NCBI GenBank assembly: GCA_964650525.1
Contig: CAZYUA010000019.1
Location: forward strand, 1-64,000
Direction of reading: 5' to 3'
Source of the DNA: UBA1413 sp964650525
GTDB lineage: Bacteria; Bacteroidota; Bacteroidia; Bacteroidales; Prolixibacteraceae
DNA length: 64,000 nt
The position numbers and the translations under genes are program-made. A model generated the notes under the pieces. That model worked only from the letters and a program-made list of their open reading frames with translations. It did no database searches and was not told the origin of the DNA. This document shows, in pieces, positions 1 to 7,083 of this stretch (position 1 is the stretch's first letter; the number at the start of each line of letters is the position of its first letter).

Positions 1-90
1 TGAAAAAAAGCGGAGAGCGGAGAGCGGAAAGTGAAAAAGAGTAGGGAGTGAAAAACGAAGAGTGAAAAGTGAAAACGGAGCGAAGCGGAG

Positions 91-107
91 TCCCGCCTCA
101 GGCGGGA
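91..107. repeat. GC-rich hairpin, 7-bp stem
   Basis: TCCCGCC (91-97), a 3-base loop TCA, and GGCGGGA (101-107) form a perfect stem. A weaker version with arms TCCCG/CGGGA lies at 178-194. No T-run follows, so a terminator is not supported; a REP-like element is possible. Confidence 0.5.
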
Positions 108-146
108 GTGAAAAACGGAGAGCAGCCCACATAGCGAAGCAGCTTG

Positions 147-174
147 CCCCGTAAGTCAGAATGACTCCACGGGG
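147..174. repeat. Two-part hairpin in intergenic DNA
   Basis: Outer arms CCCCGT (147-152) and ACGGGG (169-174) enclose inner arms AGTCA (154-158) and TGACT (162-166) around a GAA loop. The fold is clear, but no T-run follows, so its role (REP-like element, transcript end or processing site) is unknown. Confidence 0.5.
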
Positions 175-283
175 AAGTCCCGGCTCAGACGGGAATGAAA
201 ATACCGCGTAGCGGTTGATGCGGACCCCGTATGCAGAAAAATATTACTTTTAACCCCCACAGCATTTATTAAGAATAAAGATT

Positions 284-880
284 ATGGACGAAGATATCAG
301 GCGGTTGGTTTCCGGGCGCATCATGGAGAGCATAAGTGTGAAACAGAAGATTCTGGAGAGTGCGGCTCTGGTGGAGGCTATCGGGGAGGCGGCGTTACTG
401 CTCACCGCGACGCTGAAGGCCGGACGCCGGGTTCTGTTTTGCGGCAACGGGGGCAGTGCTGCCGACGCCCAGCACCTGGCTGCTGAGCTTTCGGGGAAAT
501 TTTACCTGGACCGCCCGGCCCTTCCGGCAGAAGCGTGCCATGTAAACAGCTCTTTCCTCACCGCCTATTCGAACGATTACCGTTTCGACAAGGCCTTTGC
601 CCGGTATGTCGAGGGCTTCGGCAGCCCCGGAGACCTGCTGGTAGCTCTTTCCACCAGTGGCAACTCGGGGAATATCCTCGAAGCCATTGCTGCAGCCCGG
701 GAAAGGGGAATGTCGGTCATCGGCTTCACGGGGGCAGGCGGGGGTAAGATGAAGGAGCGGTGTGACCTTCTCCTGGGGGTTCCTTCGGGCGACACCCCCC
801 GCATTCAGGAGGCCCACATTACCATAGGCCATATCCTGTGTGAGATTGCCGAAAGAGCCCTGTTCCATGACCGTGTCTGA
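284..880 (+). CDS. gmhA: Sedoheptulose-7-phosphate isomerase (SIS domain)
   Basis: Cytoplasmic isomerase converting sedoheptulose 7-phosphate to D-glycero-D-manno-heptose 7-phosphate, the first step to nucleotide-activated heptose for surface glycans. The 198-residue protein is a single SIS domain, close to the usual 190-200. Visible signatures are GNGGS (54-58), DAQHLAAE (61-68) with the metal-ligand His and Glu, STSGNS (123-128) for phosphate binding, and the C-terminal QEAHITIGH (175-183). The ATG at 284 gives a full N-terminal helix; an internal ATG at 323 is possible but would trim it. The next three genes overlap in sequence, so this begins a translationally coupled operon. The heptose-7-phosphate kinase that should follow GmhA is not in the window. 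Confidence 0.93.
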   Translation: MDEDIRRLVSGRIMESISVKQKILESAALVEAIGEAALLLTATLKAGRRVLFCGNGGSAADAQHLAAELSGKFYLDRPALPAEACHVNSSFLTAYSNDYRFDKAFARYVEGFGSPGDLLVALSTSGNSGNILEAIAAARERGMSVIGFTGAGGGKMKERCDLLLGVPSGDTPRIQEAHITIGHILCEIAERALFHDRV

Positions 881-1595
881 AGCCATCGTTCTGGCCGGAG
901 GCCTGGGCACCCGTCTGCAGGAAGTTCTTCGCGGGATGCCCAAACCCATGGCTCCTGTTGCCGGGAGACCATTTCTGGAATATCTCCTTGATTACCTGTC
1001 AGGAGAAGGCATCTGCAGGGTGATCCTCTCGGTGGGCTACCAACACGACATCATCCAGTCTCATTTTGGGGATAGTTACCGTGGCCTGGCCCTGGCCTAC
1101 TCCGTGGAGGAGTCTCCCCTGGGCACCGGCGGCGGCTTGGCTGCAGCCCTTCAGCACTGCCAAGGCAACAAGGTCTTCGTCGTCAATGGCGACACCTACT
1201 TCCCCGTAGCTCTTTCCCGGCTCCGGCAGTGTTTCACCCTCCACCGCGCCCATCTGGCCATCGCCCTCCACCGGGCAAAAGACACCTCCCGCTATGGTAC
1301 CCTTCTTCTGAACGACAAAGGAAGAATCGTACAATTCCTGGAAAAAACAGAAACCCCCACCAGCCCTCTTATCAATGGGGGCATCTACCTCGCCGGCCGC
1401 AGGCTCTTCGACGGCACCGGCCTCCCGGAAAAGTTCTCGTTCGAAAAAGAGTTTCTCGAACCCTTTGCCTCCCGGAAACGGTTCTTTGCCATGGTTTCCG
1501 ACGCCCCGTTCATCGATATCGGCATTCCGGAGACTTACCGCCAGGCGGCTGCCATCCTGAAGGAAACAAGAAAGACCGCCGACGATGACGCCTGA
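867..1595 (+). CDS. hddC: Heptose-1-phosphate nucleotidyltransferase, HddC-like
   Basis: A sugar-nucleotide transferase that by context charges D-glycero-D-manno-heptose 1-phosphate with a nucleotide (GDP in the HddC pathway). The Rossmann-like fold shows the nucleotide motif GGLGTRL (11-17), the PKPM loop (25-28), PLGTGG (85-90) and the metal-binding NGD (108-110). The start was set at ATG 867, giving 243 residues with the nucleotide-binding strand directly at the N-terminus; an upstream GTG at 840 would add nine unlikely residues. The gene overlaps gmhA by 14 bp and gmhB by 11 bp. GDP specificity rather than ADP or another sugar is inferred from GmhA/GmhB neighbours and is not proven by the sequence. 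The kinase partner HddA is not seen here. Confidence 0.85.
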   Translation: MTVSEAIVLAGGLGTRLQEVLRGMPKPMAPVAGRPFLEYLLDYLSGEGICRVILSVGYQHDIIQSHFGDSYRGLALAYSVEESPLGTGGGLAAALQHCQGNKVFVVNGDTYFPVALSRLRQCFTLHRAHLAIALHRAKDTSRYGTLLLNDKGRIVQFLEKTETPTSPLINGGIYLAGRRLFDGTGLPEKFSFEKEFLEPFASRKRFFAMVSDAPFIDIGIPETYRQAAAILKETRKTADDDA

Positions 1596-2106
1596 AAAAA
1601 AGAAAACCGGCAAAGGCCGGAAGGCTCTGTTCCTTGACCGCGATGGCACCATCAACGTGGAAAAAAACTATGTGTGGAGGGTGGAAGATTTTACATTCCG
1701 GGAAGGAATTTTTGAACTCGCAGGGAACTATTTCAGGCGGGGATATCTTATTTTTGTGATTACGAACCAGGCGGGCATCGCCCGCGGATATTACACCGAG
1801 GAAGATTATAACGTCCTCACAAAATGGATGGTTCAGCAGTTCAAAGACCGGGGGATAACCATCACAAAGGTTTACCATTGTCCGCATCACCCTGACTTTA
1901 CGGGGGCGTGCGGATGCCGTAAGCCCCATCCCGGTATGATCCTTGCAGCCATCCGGGAATACGGCCTGGATCCGTCGCGGTGCATTTTGATCGGGGACAA
2001 GCCCTGGGATGTGGAAGCAGGCCGGAGAGCCGGCATTGGGACGAACCTCCTGGTGGAAGAAAAAGGAAAGGTAACCATAAGGAATGTCACTGTTCACAAA
2101 AGCTGA
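1585..2106 (+). CDS. gmhB: D-glycero-D-manno-heptose-1,7-bisphosphate phosphatase
   Basis: HAD-superfamily histidinol-phosphatase-type enzyme that removes the 7-phosphate from heptose 1,7-bisphosphate between the kinase and nucleotidyltransferase steps. Motif I is DRDGT (18-22) with the nucleophile Asp, motif II is ITNQAG (59-64), and GDKPWD (137-142) is the late acidic motif. A zinc loop with C99, H101, C109 and C111 is typical of GmhB. At 173 residues it has the normal size. It overlaps hddC by 11 bp and the following RelA/SpoT gene by 23 bp, so all four are likely translated from one message. Confidence 0.92.
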   Translation: MTPEKKKTGKGRKALFLDRDGTINVEKNYVWRVEDFTFREGIFELAGNYFRRGYLIFVITNQAGIARGYYTEEDYNVLTKWMVQQFKDRGITITKVYHCPHHPDFTGACGCRKPHPGMILAAIREYGLDPSRCILIGDKPWDVEAGRRAGIGTNLLVEEKGKVTIRNVTVHKS

Positions 2107-4318
2107 GATCCGGCAGATCAACGACTGTTACGATGACCTGAAGAGGGAAATCGGGAAGCGGTTTGATACCGAGCGGATGGAAAAAGTCGACAAGGCCTTT
2201 CTGTTCGCCAATTCGGCCCATGACGGCATCCGCCGGAAGTCGGGGGAACCCTACATCATACATCCGGTGGCGGTAGCCACGATTGTGGCGCACGATCTGG
2301 GCCTGGGGGCTACCTCGGTGATAGCAGCCATCCTCCACGACGTGGTGGAGGACACCGATTTTACCGTAGAAGACATACGTGCCCTCTTCGGCGAAAATGT
2401 ATCCCGCATAGTTGACGGGCTTACCAAGCTGTCGGGAGAGATGGACACCCGGCAGGCGCTGACGCTGAAGAAGATGCTGATGACCCTGTCGGACGATGTC
2501 AGGACCATCCTGATCAAGCTGGCCGACAGGCTTCACAACATGAGAACCCTGGAATCGCTGCCTCCGCTGAAGCAGCTGAAAGTGGCGGGGGAAACCCTCT
2601 ACCTATACGCTCCCCTGGCGCACCGGCTGGGTCTGTATGCCATAAAAAACGAACTCGAAGATCTCAGCTTCCGTTTCAAACATCCCGAGGATTACAAACA
2701 CCTCTTCTATCAGCTCCACAACCAGGAGGAGAGGCGGAATTACCTCGTCAACGAATTCATCGCACCCATCCGCAAGCGGCTGGCCGAGGAGAACATCGAC
2801 TGTACGGTGACCCACCGGCTGAAGACCCTTTTTTCGATCTGGAATAAGATGCACACCAAGGGGGTTACCTTTGATGAGATCTACGATCTTCTGGCCATCC
2901 GGATCATCTTGAAGGCCAAACCGGGTTTTTCGGAAAAACGGCAGTGTTTCGAAGTGCTGTCGCTGGTCACCGACATTTACTCCCCCAAGCCAGACCGGAT
3001 CCGCGACTGGATCACCATGCCGCGGGCCAATGGCTACGAATCGCTGCATGTGACGGTCATGGGCCCGCAGGGTAAGTGGGTGGAAGTGCAGATCCGCACC
3101 GAGCGCATGGACCAGGTTGCCGAATACGGATTTGCCGCCCATTACAAGTACAAGGACTCCCCCACCCCGGAAAATGAACTGGACCGTTGGATCGGCCGGA
3201 TCCGCGACCACCTTGCCAACTCGGAATACGATGCTTTTGAATTCCTCGACGAGTTCAAGCTGGACCTTTTTGCCTCCGAGATTGTGGTTTTCACGCCCAA
3301 AGGCAAGATGATCAAGCTCCCGAAAAACTCCAGCGTTGTCGACGTGGCGTACGAGATCCACACCGACCTGGGCAACAAATGCATCGGGGCCAAGATCAAC
3401 CAGAAACTGGTACCTCCCGGTCATATCCTGCAAAACGGTGACCAGGTCGAGATTCTGACCTCTGAGAACCAGGTGCCGCAGCATCAGTGGCTCAGTTACA
3501 TCACCACAGCCAAGGCCAAGAGTAACATCCGGGAAGCCCTGCGGACCGACAACCGGCAGCATATAGACACAGGCCGGGAGATGGTGGAGGAGGCACTCCG
3601 GAAGCTCAATGCCCCCGTGGTGGCCAATACCCTGAAAAAAATAGTGGCCTATTACAACCTCAACAACAAGGAGCAGCTCTTTTCGCAGACAGGCATGGGG
3701 CTTATCAAGCTGGATGACCTGGGAAAGATCCTGGCCACGAAATCGCGGAATAAATTCATCAAGTACTGGAATATCCGGCTGAAGGGAAAAACCAGGGGCC
3801 AGGATAAAGGGGCGCCGGCCGCTGACGAAGATGACGTGCCCGGGCGGCTCGACAAGCAAAAGACCTTCCTGCTCCGCGAAAATCCCGACGATGTGGCCTA
3901 CAGCCTGGCTAAATGCTGCAATCCCATTCCCGGCGACGATGTGATCGGGTATGTCAGCTCGGGCGACCATGTCATCATCCACAAGAAAAACTGCCCTTCC
4001 GCCTCACGGCTGGTAGCCAGCCAGGGTGAACGGATCATCAATGCCGAATGGGCCCGGTTTAAAAAACTCTCCTACCTTACCAGACTCTACCTCAGTGGCT
4101 TCGACCGCCTGGGCATTGTCAACGAAATCACCAACATCATTTCCAAATTGCATAACATCAACATGCGGTCGGTGAAATTCGACACCCACGACGGACTGTT
4201 CGAAGGCGACCTGTTCCTGTATATCCACAACACGGCCGACCTTCAGCAGCTCATTCTGGAGCTGAATGCGCTCAAGGGCATCGACAAGGTGACCCGCATT
4301 GAAAACCTTAACGAATAA
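2084..4318 (+). CDS. Bifunctional (p)ppGpp synthetase/hydrolase, RelA/SpoT family
   Basis: Long RSH enzyme controlling the alarmone (p)ppGpp. Domains in order: an HD hydrolase (about 30-200) with H46-D47 and H85-D86 and the helix motif KLADRLHNM; a synthetase (about 240-350) with RDWITMPRANGYESLH and EVQIRT; a TGS domain (about 392-455); a helical and cysteine-rich zinc-finger-like region with CCNPIPGDD; and a C-terminal ACT domain. The intact HD residues suggest hydrolase activity is kept; synthetase activity is also likely. Length 744 is typical for Bacteroidota. It overlaps gmhB by 23 bp, which ties alarmone synthesis to a heptose-glycan operon, probably by history rather than function. 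The ATG at 2084 is preceded by AAGG. Confidence 0.95.
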   Translation: MSLFTKAEIRQINDCYDDLKREIGKRFDTERMEKVDKAFLFANSAHDGIRRKSGEPYIIHPVAVATIVAHDLGLGATSVIAAILHDVVEDTDFTVEDIRALFGENVSRIVDGLTKLSGEMDTRQALTLKKMLMTLSDDVRTILIKLADRLHNMRTLESLPPLKQLKVAGETLYLYAPLAHRLGLYAIKNELEDLSFRFKHPEDYKHLFYQLHNQEERRNYLVNEFIAPIRKRLAEENIDCTVTHRLKTLFSIWNKMHTKGVTFDEIYDLLAIRIILKAKPGFSEKRQCFEVLSLVTDIYSPKPDRIRDWITMPRANGYESLHVTVMGPQGKWVEVQIRTERMDQVAEYGFAAHYKYKDSPTPENELDRWIGRIRDHLANSEYDAFEFLDEFKLDLFASEIVVFTPKGKMIKLPKNSSVVDVAYEIHTDLGNKCIGAKINQKLVPPGHILQNGDQVEILTSENQVPQHQWLSYITTAKAKSNIREALRTDNRQHIDTGREMVEEALRKLNAPVVANTLKKIVAYYNLNNKEQLFSQTGMGLIKLDDLGKILATKSRNKFIKYWNIRLKGKTRGQDKGAPAADEDDVPGRLDKQKTFLLRENPDDVAYSLAKCCNPIPGDDVIGYVSSGDHVIIHKKNCPSASRLVASQGERIINAEWARFKKLSYLTRLYLSGFDRLGIVNEITNIISKLHNINMRSVKFDTHDGLFEGDLFLYIHNTADLQQLILELNALKGIDKVTRIENLNE

Positions 4319-4349
4319 GTGTGCCCGTCGCACCCGTCCGAAATATTAT

Positions 4350-4357
4350 TATTTTTG
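4350..4357 (+). promoter_or_regulatory. -7 box TATTTTTG upstream of fur
   Basis: Exact match to the Bacteroidota -7 consensus TAnnTTTG, 26 bp before the fur start and in the gap after the RelA/SpoT gene. No clear -33 TTG is seen at the usual spacing, so this rests on the -7 box and position. Confidence 0.5.
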
Positions 4358-4383
4358 GTGAACTGTACTAACCTGGGTCCGAC

Positions 4384-4830
4384 ATGAACAAAAACAGCGT
4401 GAGTGACACCGTGAAGAACCTGTTCACGGAGTATCTGGAATCGCACGGGCACCGCAAAACGCCGGAAAGGTATGCCATTGTGGATGAGATATACTCCCGT
4501 GACGGCCATTTTGACGTCGAATCGCTATACGTTTCGATGAAGGATAAGAATTACAGGGTAAGCAGGGCGACCCTGTACAACACCATCGATTTGCTGCTGG
4601 ACTGCAAGATCCTGGTGAAGCACCAGTTTGGGAAGAACCTGGCCCAGTTTGAAAAGGCCTTCGACACCGTCAGGCACGATCACCTGATCGATATTTCCAC
4701 CGGGAAGGTGCTGGAATTTTATGATCCCCGCATCCTGGAGATTATCCGGGATGCCTGCCTGAGAAACAATTTCACCCTGTCGCATCACACCCTTTATATA
4801 TACGGGCACCACGGCAAGGCAGCGGAATGA
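4384..4830 (+). CDS. Fur-family metal-dependent transcriptional repressor
   Basis: Ferric-uptake-regulator type DNA-binding protein, 148 residues. The N-terminal winged helix contains HRKTPERYAIV and the recognition segment SRATLYNTIDLL; the C-terminal dimerisation part has the metal-site HDH (98-100). The structural-zinc CxxC pair of classical Fur is missing: where HDHLICxxCG would stand, the protein has HDHLIDISTG. That form recurs in Bacteroidota Fur proteins as I know them, so it is probably a lineage trait. Whether it senses iron, zinc or peroxide cannot be told. It stands alone with its own -7 box. Confidence 0.88.
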   Translation: MNKNSVSDTVKNLFTEYLESHGHRKTPERYAIVDEIYSRDGHFDVESLYVSMKDKNYRVSRATLYNTIDLLLDCKILVKHQFGKNLAQFEKAFDTVRHDHLIDISTGKVLEFYDPRILEIIRDACLRNNFTLSHHTLYIYGHHGKAAE

Positions 4831-4960
4831 GTCCGGCAGAGCCGGGATGGTCTGCGGTTTTTCTTTCGGGGAACCAGGGCTGAAAAGGGATACCGGGCAG
4901 GATTACTGCAATAAAACAGGCATCATCAACGGACCGCTAAAGGACATGGAACGATGTACC

Positions 4961-5001
4961 CTGCCGGCAGGCAGGCAGGGCAGACAAGCGGCAGGCAGGC
5001 G
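4961..5001. repeat. Short (CAGG)n-like repeat between fur and purA
   Basis: Two clusters of GGCAGGCAGG, at 4966-4979 and 4990-5001, lie in the 252-bp gap between fur and purA. A 60-codon open frame crosses it, but its Arg/Gly-rich composition reflects the repeat, so it was not called as a gene. Confidence 0.45.
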
Positions 5002-5082
5002 GATTCCACGGAAAGGAAAAGCAGAATAAATCGTCAAGCTGCATATAATTGACTAGTAAAACATTAACCTAAAACTATACGA

Positions 5083-6351
5083 GTGAAAGCAGATGTATTA
5101 CTGGGCCTCCAGTGGGGTGATGAAGGGAAAGGGAAGGTGGTGGATGTCCTGGCCCCGGAGTATGAGGTGATAGCCCGTTTCCAGGGAGGTCCCAATGCAG
5201 GTCACACCCTTACGTTCAACCAGATACGTCAGGTGTTGCATACCATTCCCTCGGGAGTGTTCCACCCCGGCATCCTCAACGTCATCGGGAACGGGGTGGT
5301 CATCGATCCGATTGTTTTCAAAAAGGAGATCAGGTCGCTGGCAGCCTTGGGATTTGATCCCGGGAAGAACCTGGTTATCTCGAAGAAGGCTCATCTGATC
5401 CTTCCCACACACCGGTTGCTGGATGCTGCCTCGGAAAGCGCCATGGGGGACATGAAAATAGGCTCTACCTTGCGGGGTATCGGGCCTACCTACCGCGATA
5501 AAACCGGTCGTGAGGGATTGCGGGTCGGTGACCTGCTGCATGGTTTTGAAGATAAATACAACGCCAGGATAGAAAAACACCGCAGTCTGCTGGAAAAATA
5601 CTACCGGTACGACTACGAAGAGGCCTTTGATGCCTGCGAACGGGAATGGTTTGAGGGCATCGGGGTGCTTAAGTCGTATCCTTTTGCCGACACGGAATAC
5701 CTTATCAACAATCTTCTGTCGCAGGGGAAAAGAGTGCTGGCCGAGGGAGCCCAGGGAACGCTTCTGGATATTGACTTTGGGTCCTATCCGTATGTCACCT
5801 CGTCGAGCACCATTTGTGCCGGTGCCTGTACAGGTCTGGGTCTGGCTCCCTCGCGGATCGGAAGGGTGCTGGGGATTTTCAAGGCTTATTGCACCCGGGT
5901 GGGCAGCGGTCCTTTTCCCACAGAGCAGGATAATGATACGGGCGAGAGGCTCCGCAAGGCCGGCAACGAATTCGGGTCCACCACGGGAAGACCGCGCCGC
6001 TGCGGATGGCTCGACCTGGTGGCACTCCGTTATGCCATCCTCCTCAACGGGGTTACCGAACTGATCATGATGAAGTCGGATGTCCTCGACCTGTTCGACC
6101 AGATCAAAGTGTGCGTGGGCTACGAAATCGACGGGGAGGTGGCCGAAACGGTACCTTCGGATATTGCTCTCCCGGTAAAACCCATTTATGTTGATCTTCC
6201 CGGGTGGAACAGCCCCCTTGCCGACTGCACAACCTCTTCGGCTTTCCCGAAAGAGTTCCGGGATTACCTTCGTTTCATCACCGAAGAAACGGGTATACCG
6301 GTGACCATCGTGTCGGTGGGTCCCGACCGGGAACAAACCATCCGCTTATGA
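5083..6351 (+). CDS. purA: Adenylosuccinate synthetase
   Basis: Catalyses GTP-dependent condensation of IMP and aspartate to adenylosuccinate, the first committed step to AMP. Signatures: WGDEGKGK (11-18) with the catalytic Asp and P-loop Lys, GGPNAGHT (35-42) with the catalytic His, and GRPRRCGWLD near residue 305. Length 422 is normal. The start is a GTG at 5083: family members begin MK(V/A)DVLLGLQWGDEG, and no ATG is placed to provide that N-terminus. The stop overlaps the recR start (ATGA), so the two are translationally coupled. Confidence 0.96.
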   Translation: MKADVLLGLQWGDEGKGKVVDVLAPEYEVIARFQGGPNAGHTLTFNQIRQVLHTIPSGVFHPGILNVIGNGVVIDPIVFKKEIRSLAALGFDPGKNLVISKKAHLILPTHRLLDAASESAMGDMKIGSTLRGIGPTYRDKTGREGLRVGDLLHGFEDKYNARIEKHRSLLEKYYRYDYEEAFDACEREWFEGIGVLKSYPFADTEYLINNLLSQGKRVLAEGAQGTLLDIDFGSYPYVTSSSTICAGACTGLGLAPSRIGRVLGIFKAYCTRVGSGPFPTEQDNDTGERLRKAGNEFGSTTGRPRRCGWLDLVALRYAILLNGVTELIMMKSDVLDLFDQIKVCVGYEIDGEVAETVPSDIALPVKPIYVDLPGWNSPLADCTTSSAFPKEFRDYLRFITEETGIPVTIVSVGPDREQTIRL

Positions 6352-6974
6352 GTCCAGACAGGTTTCCCTCCAGGCTGCTGGAAAACGCCGTGAATGAGTT
6401 TTCGCGCCTTCCCGGAATCGGCAAGAAATCAGCTCTCCGGTTGGTGCTTCATCTGCTGAGACAGGAGAAGGAAGCGGTCGACCATTTTGGCAACAGCCTT
6501 ATCAGGCTCCGGAACGAGATTCTGTATTGCCGGGTATGCCACAATATTTCCGACACTCCCGTCTGCGACATCTGCTCCAGCCCCTCCCGCAATGCTTCTG
6601 TGATCTGTGTGGTTGAGAATATCCGCGATGTCATGGCGGTAGAAAACACGCACCAGTTCGACGGGCTTTACCATGTGTTGGGAGGGATTATCTCGCCCAT
6701 GGACGGTATCTCCCCATCCGATCTGGAGATAGAATCGCTGGTGGCCCGGGTGGAAACGGGCACCATCCGGGAGGTCATCCTGGCATTGCCGACAACCATG
6801 GAGGGAGATACGACCAATTTTTACCTCTACCGGAAGCTGAAGGCGGGCGGCATCGTCATCTCCACGCTGGCGCGGGGCATCTCGGTAGGTGACGACCTGG
6901 AGTTCACCGACGAGATCACCCTTGGCCGTTCCATCCTCAACCGGACCGATTTTGAGCGGAGCCTGGCCCGGTAA
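6348..6974 (+). CDS. recR: Recombination mediator RecR
   Basis: Works with RecO/RecF to load RecA on gapped DNA. The 208-residue protein has an N-terminal helix-hairpin-helix (LPGIGKKSALRL, about 21-32), a C4 zinc finger with C61, C64, C73 and C76, and a Toprim domain from about residue 85 with the conserved Glu in VVENIRD and the Thr-rich LPTTMEGD. The ATG at 6348 shares bases with the purA stop; the same frame stays open upstream inside purA, but this start gives the family N-terminus. Confidence 0.94.
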   Translation: MSPDRFPSRLLENAVNEFSRLPGIGKKSALRLVLHLLRQEKEAVDHFGNSLIRLRNEILYCRVCHNISDTPVCDICSSPSRNASVICVVENIRDVMAVENTHQFDGLYHVLGGIISPMDGISPSDLEIESLVARVETGTIREVILALPTTMEGDTTNFYLYRKLKAGGIVISTLARGISVGDDLEFTDEITLGRSILNRTDFERSLAR

Positions 6975-6983
6975 TGAAAAATC

Positions 6984-7001
6984 AGCGTTGAGCGTTGAGC
7001 G
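6984..7001. repeat. Short tandem repeat AGCGTTG
   Basis: AGCGTTG occurs twice and then partially (AGCG), between recR and the glycosyltransferase gene. Small slippage-type repeat with no evident role. Confidence 0.4.
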
Positions 7002-7055
7002 TAAAGCCACATGGATGTTCCTGCTTTTTTTAGGCCTTTTATTCGCCCGAATCCG

Positions 7056-7063
7056 TAAATTTG
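7056..7063 (+). promoter_or_regulatory. -7 box TAAATTTG upstream of the GT2 gene
   Basis: Exact TAnnTTTG match, 20 bp before the glycosyltransferase ATG at 7084. It supports that start over the longer open frame that runs back into recR. No convincing -33 TTG is present. Confidence 0.5.
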
Positions 7064-7083
7064 CCTTTTCAGGCAACCAAAGC

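Larger units (their letters stand above)
1..283. other. Gene-free leader with purine-rich degenerate repeats
   Basis: No gene is visible here. The first 120 bases are a degenerate purine-rich repeat built on variants of AGTGAAAA and CGGAGAGC, followed by two GC-rich hairpins listed separately. A box TACTTTTA at 245-252, one base off the Bacteroidota -7 consensus TAnnTTTG, lies 31 bp before the first gene and may be its promoter. Intergenic DNA of this kind looks like decayed repeat sequence; no function can be read from it. Confidence 0.5.

Noticed and set aside
2603..3982. Long open frame (459 codons) antisense to the RelA/SpoT gene
   Set aside because: The plus-strand frame encodes an unmistakable RSH protein; the antisense product has no recognisable domain and arises from codon bias.
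4847..5029. 60-codon open frame between fur and purA
   Set aside because: Its end is the translation of a CAGG-type repeat; no conserved features.
5098..6336. 412-codon open frame antisense to purA
   Set aside because: Mirror of a strongly conserved gene; no domain and no promoter or start context.
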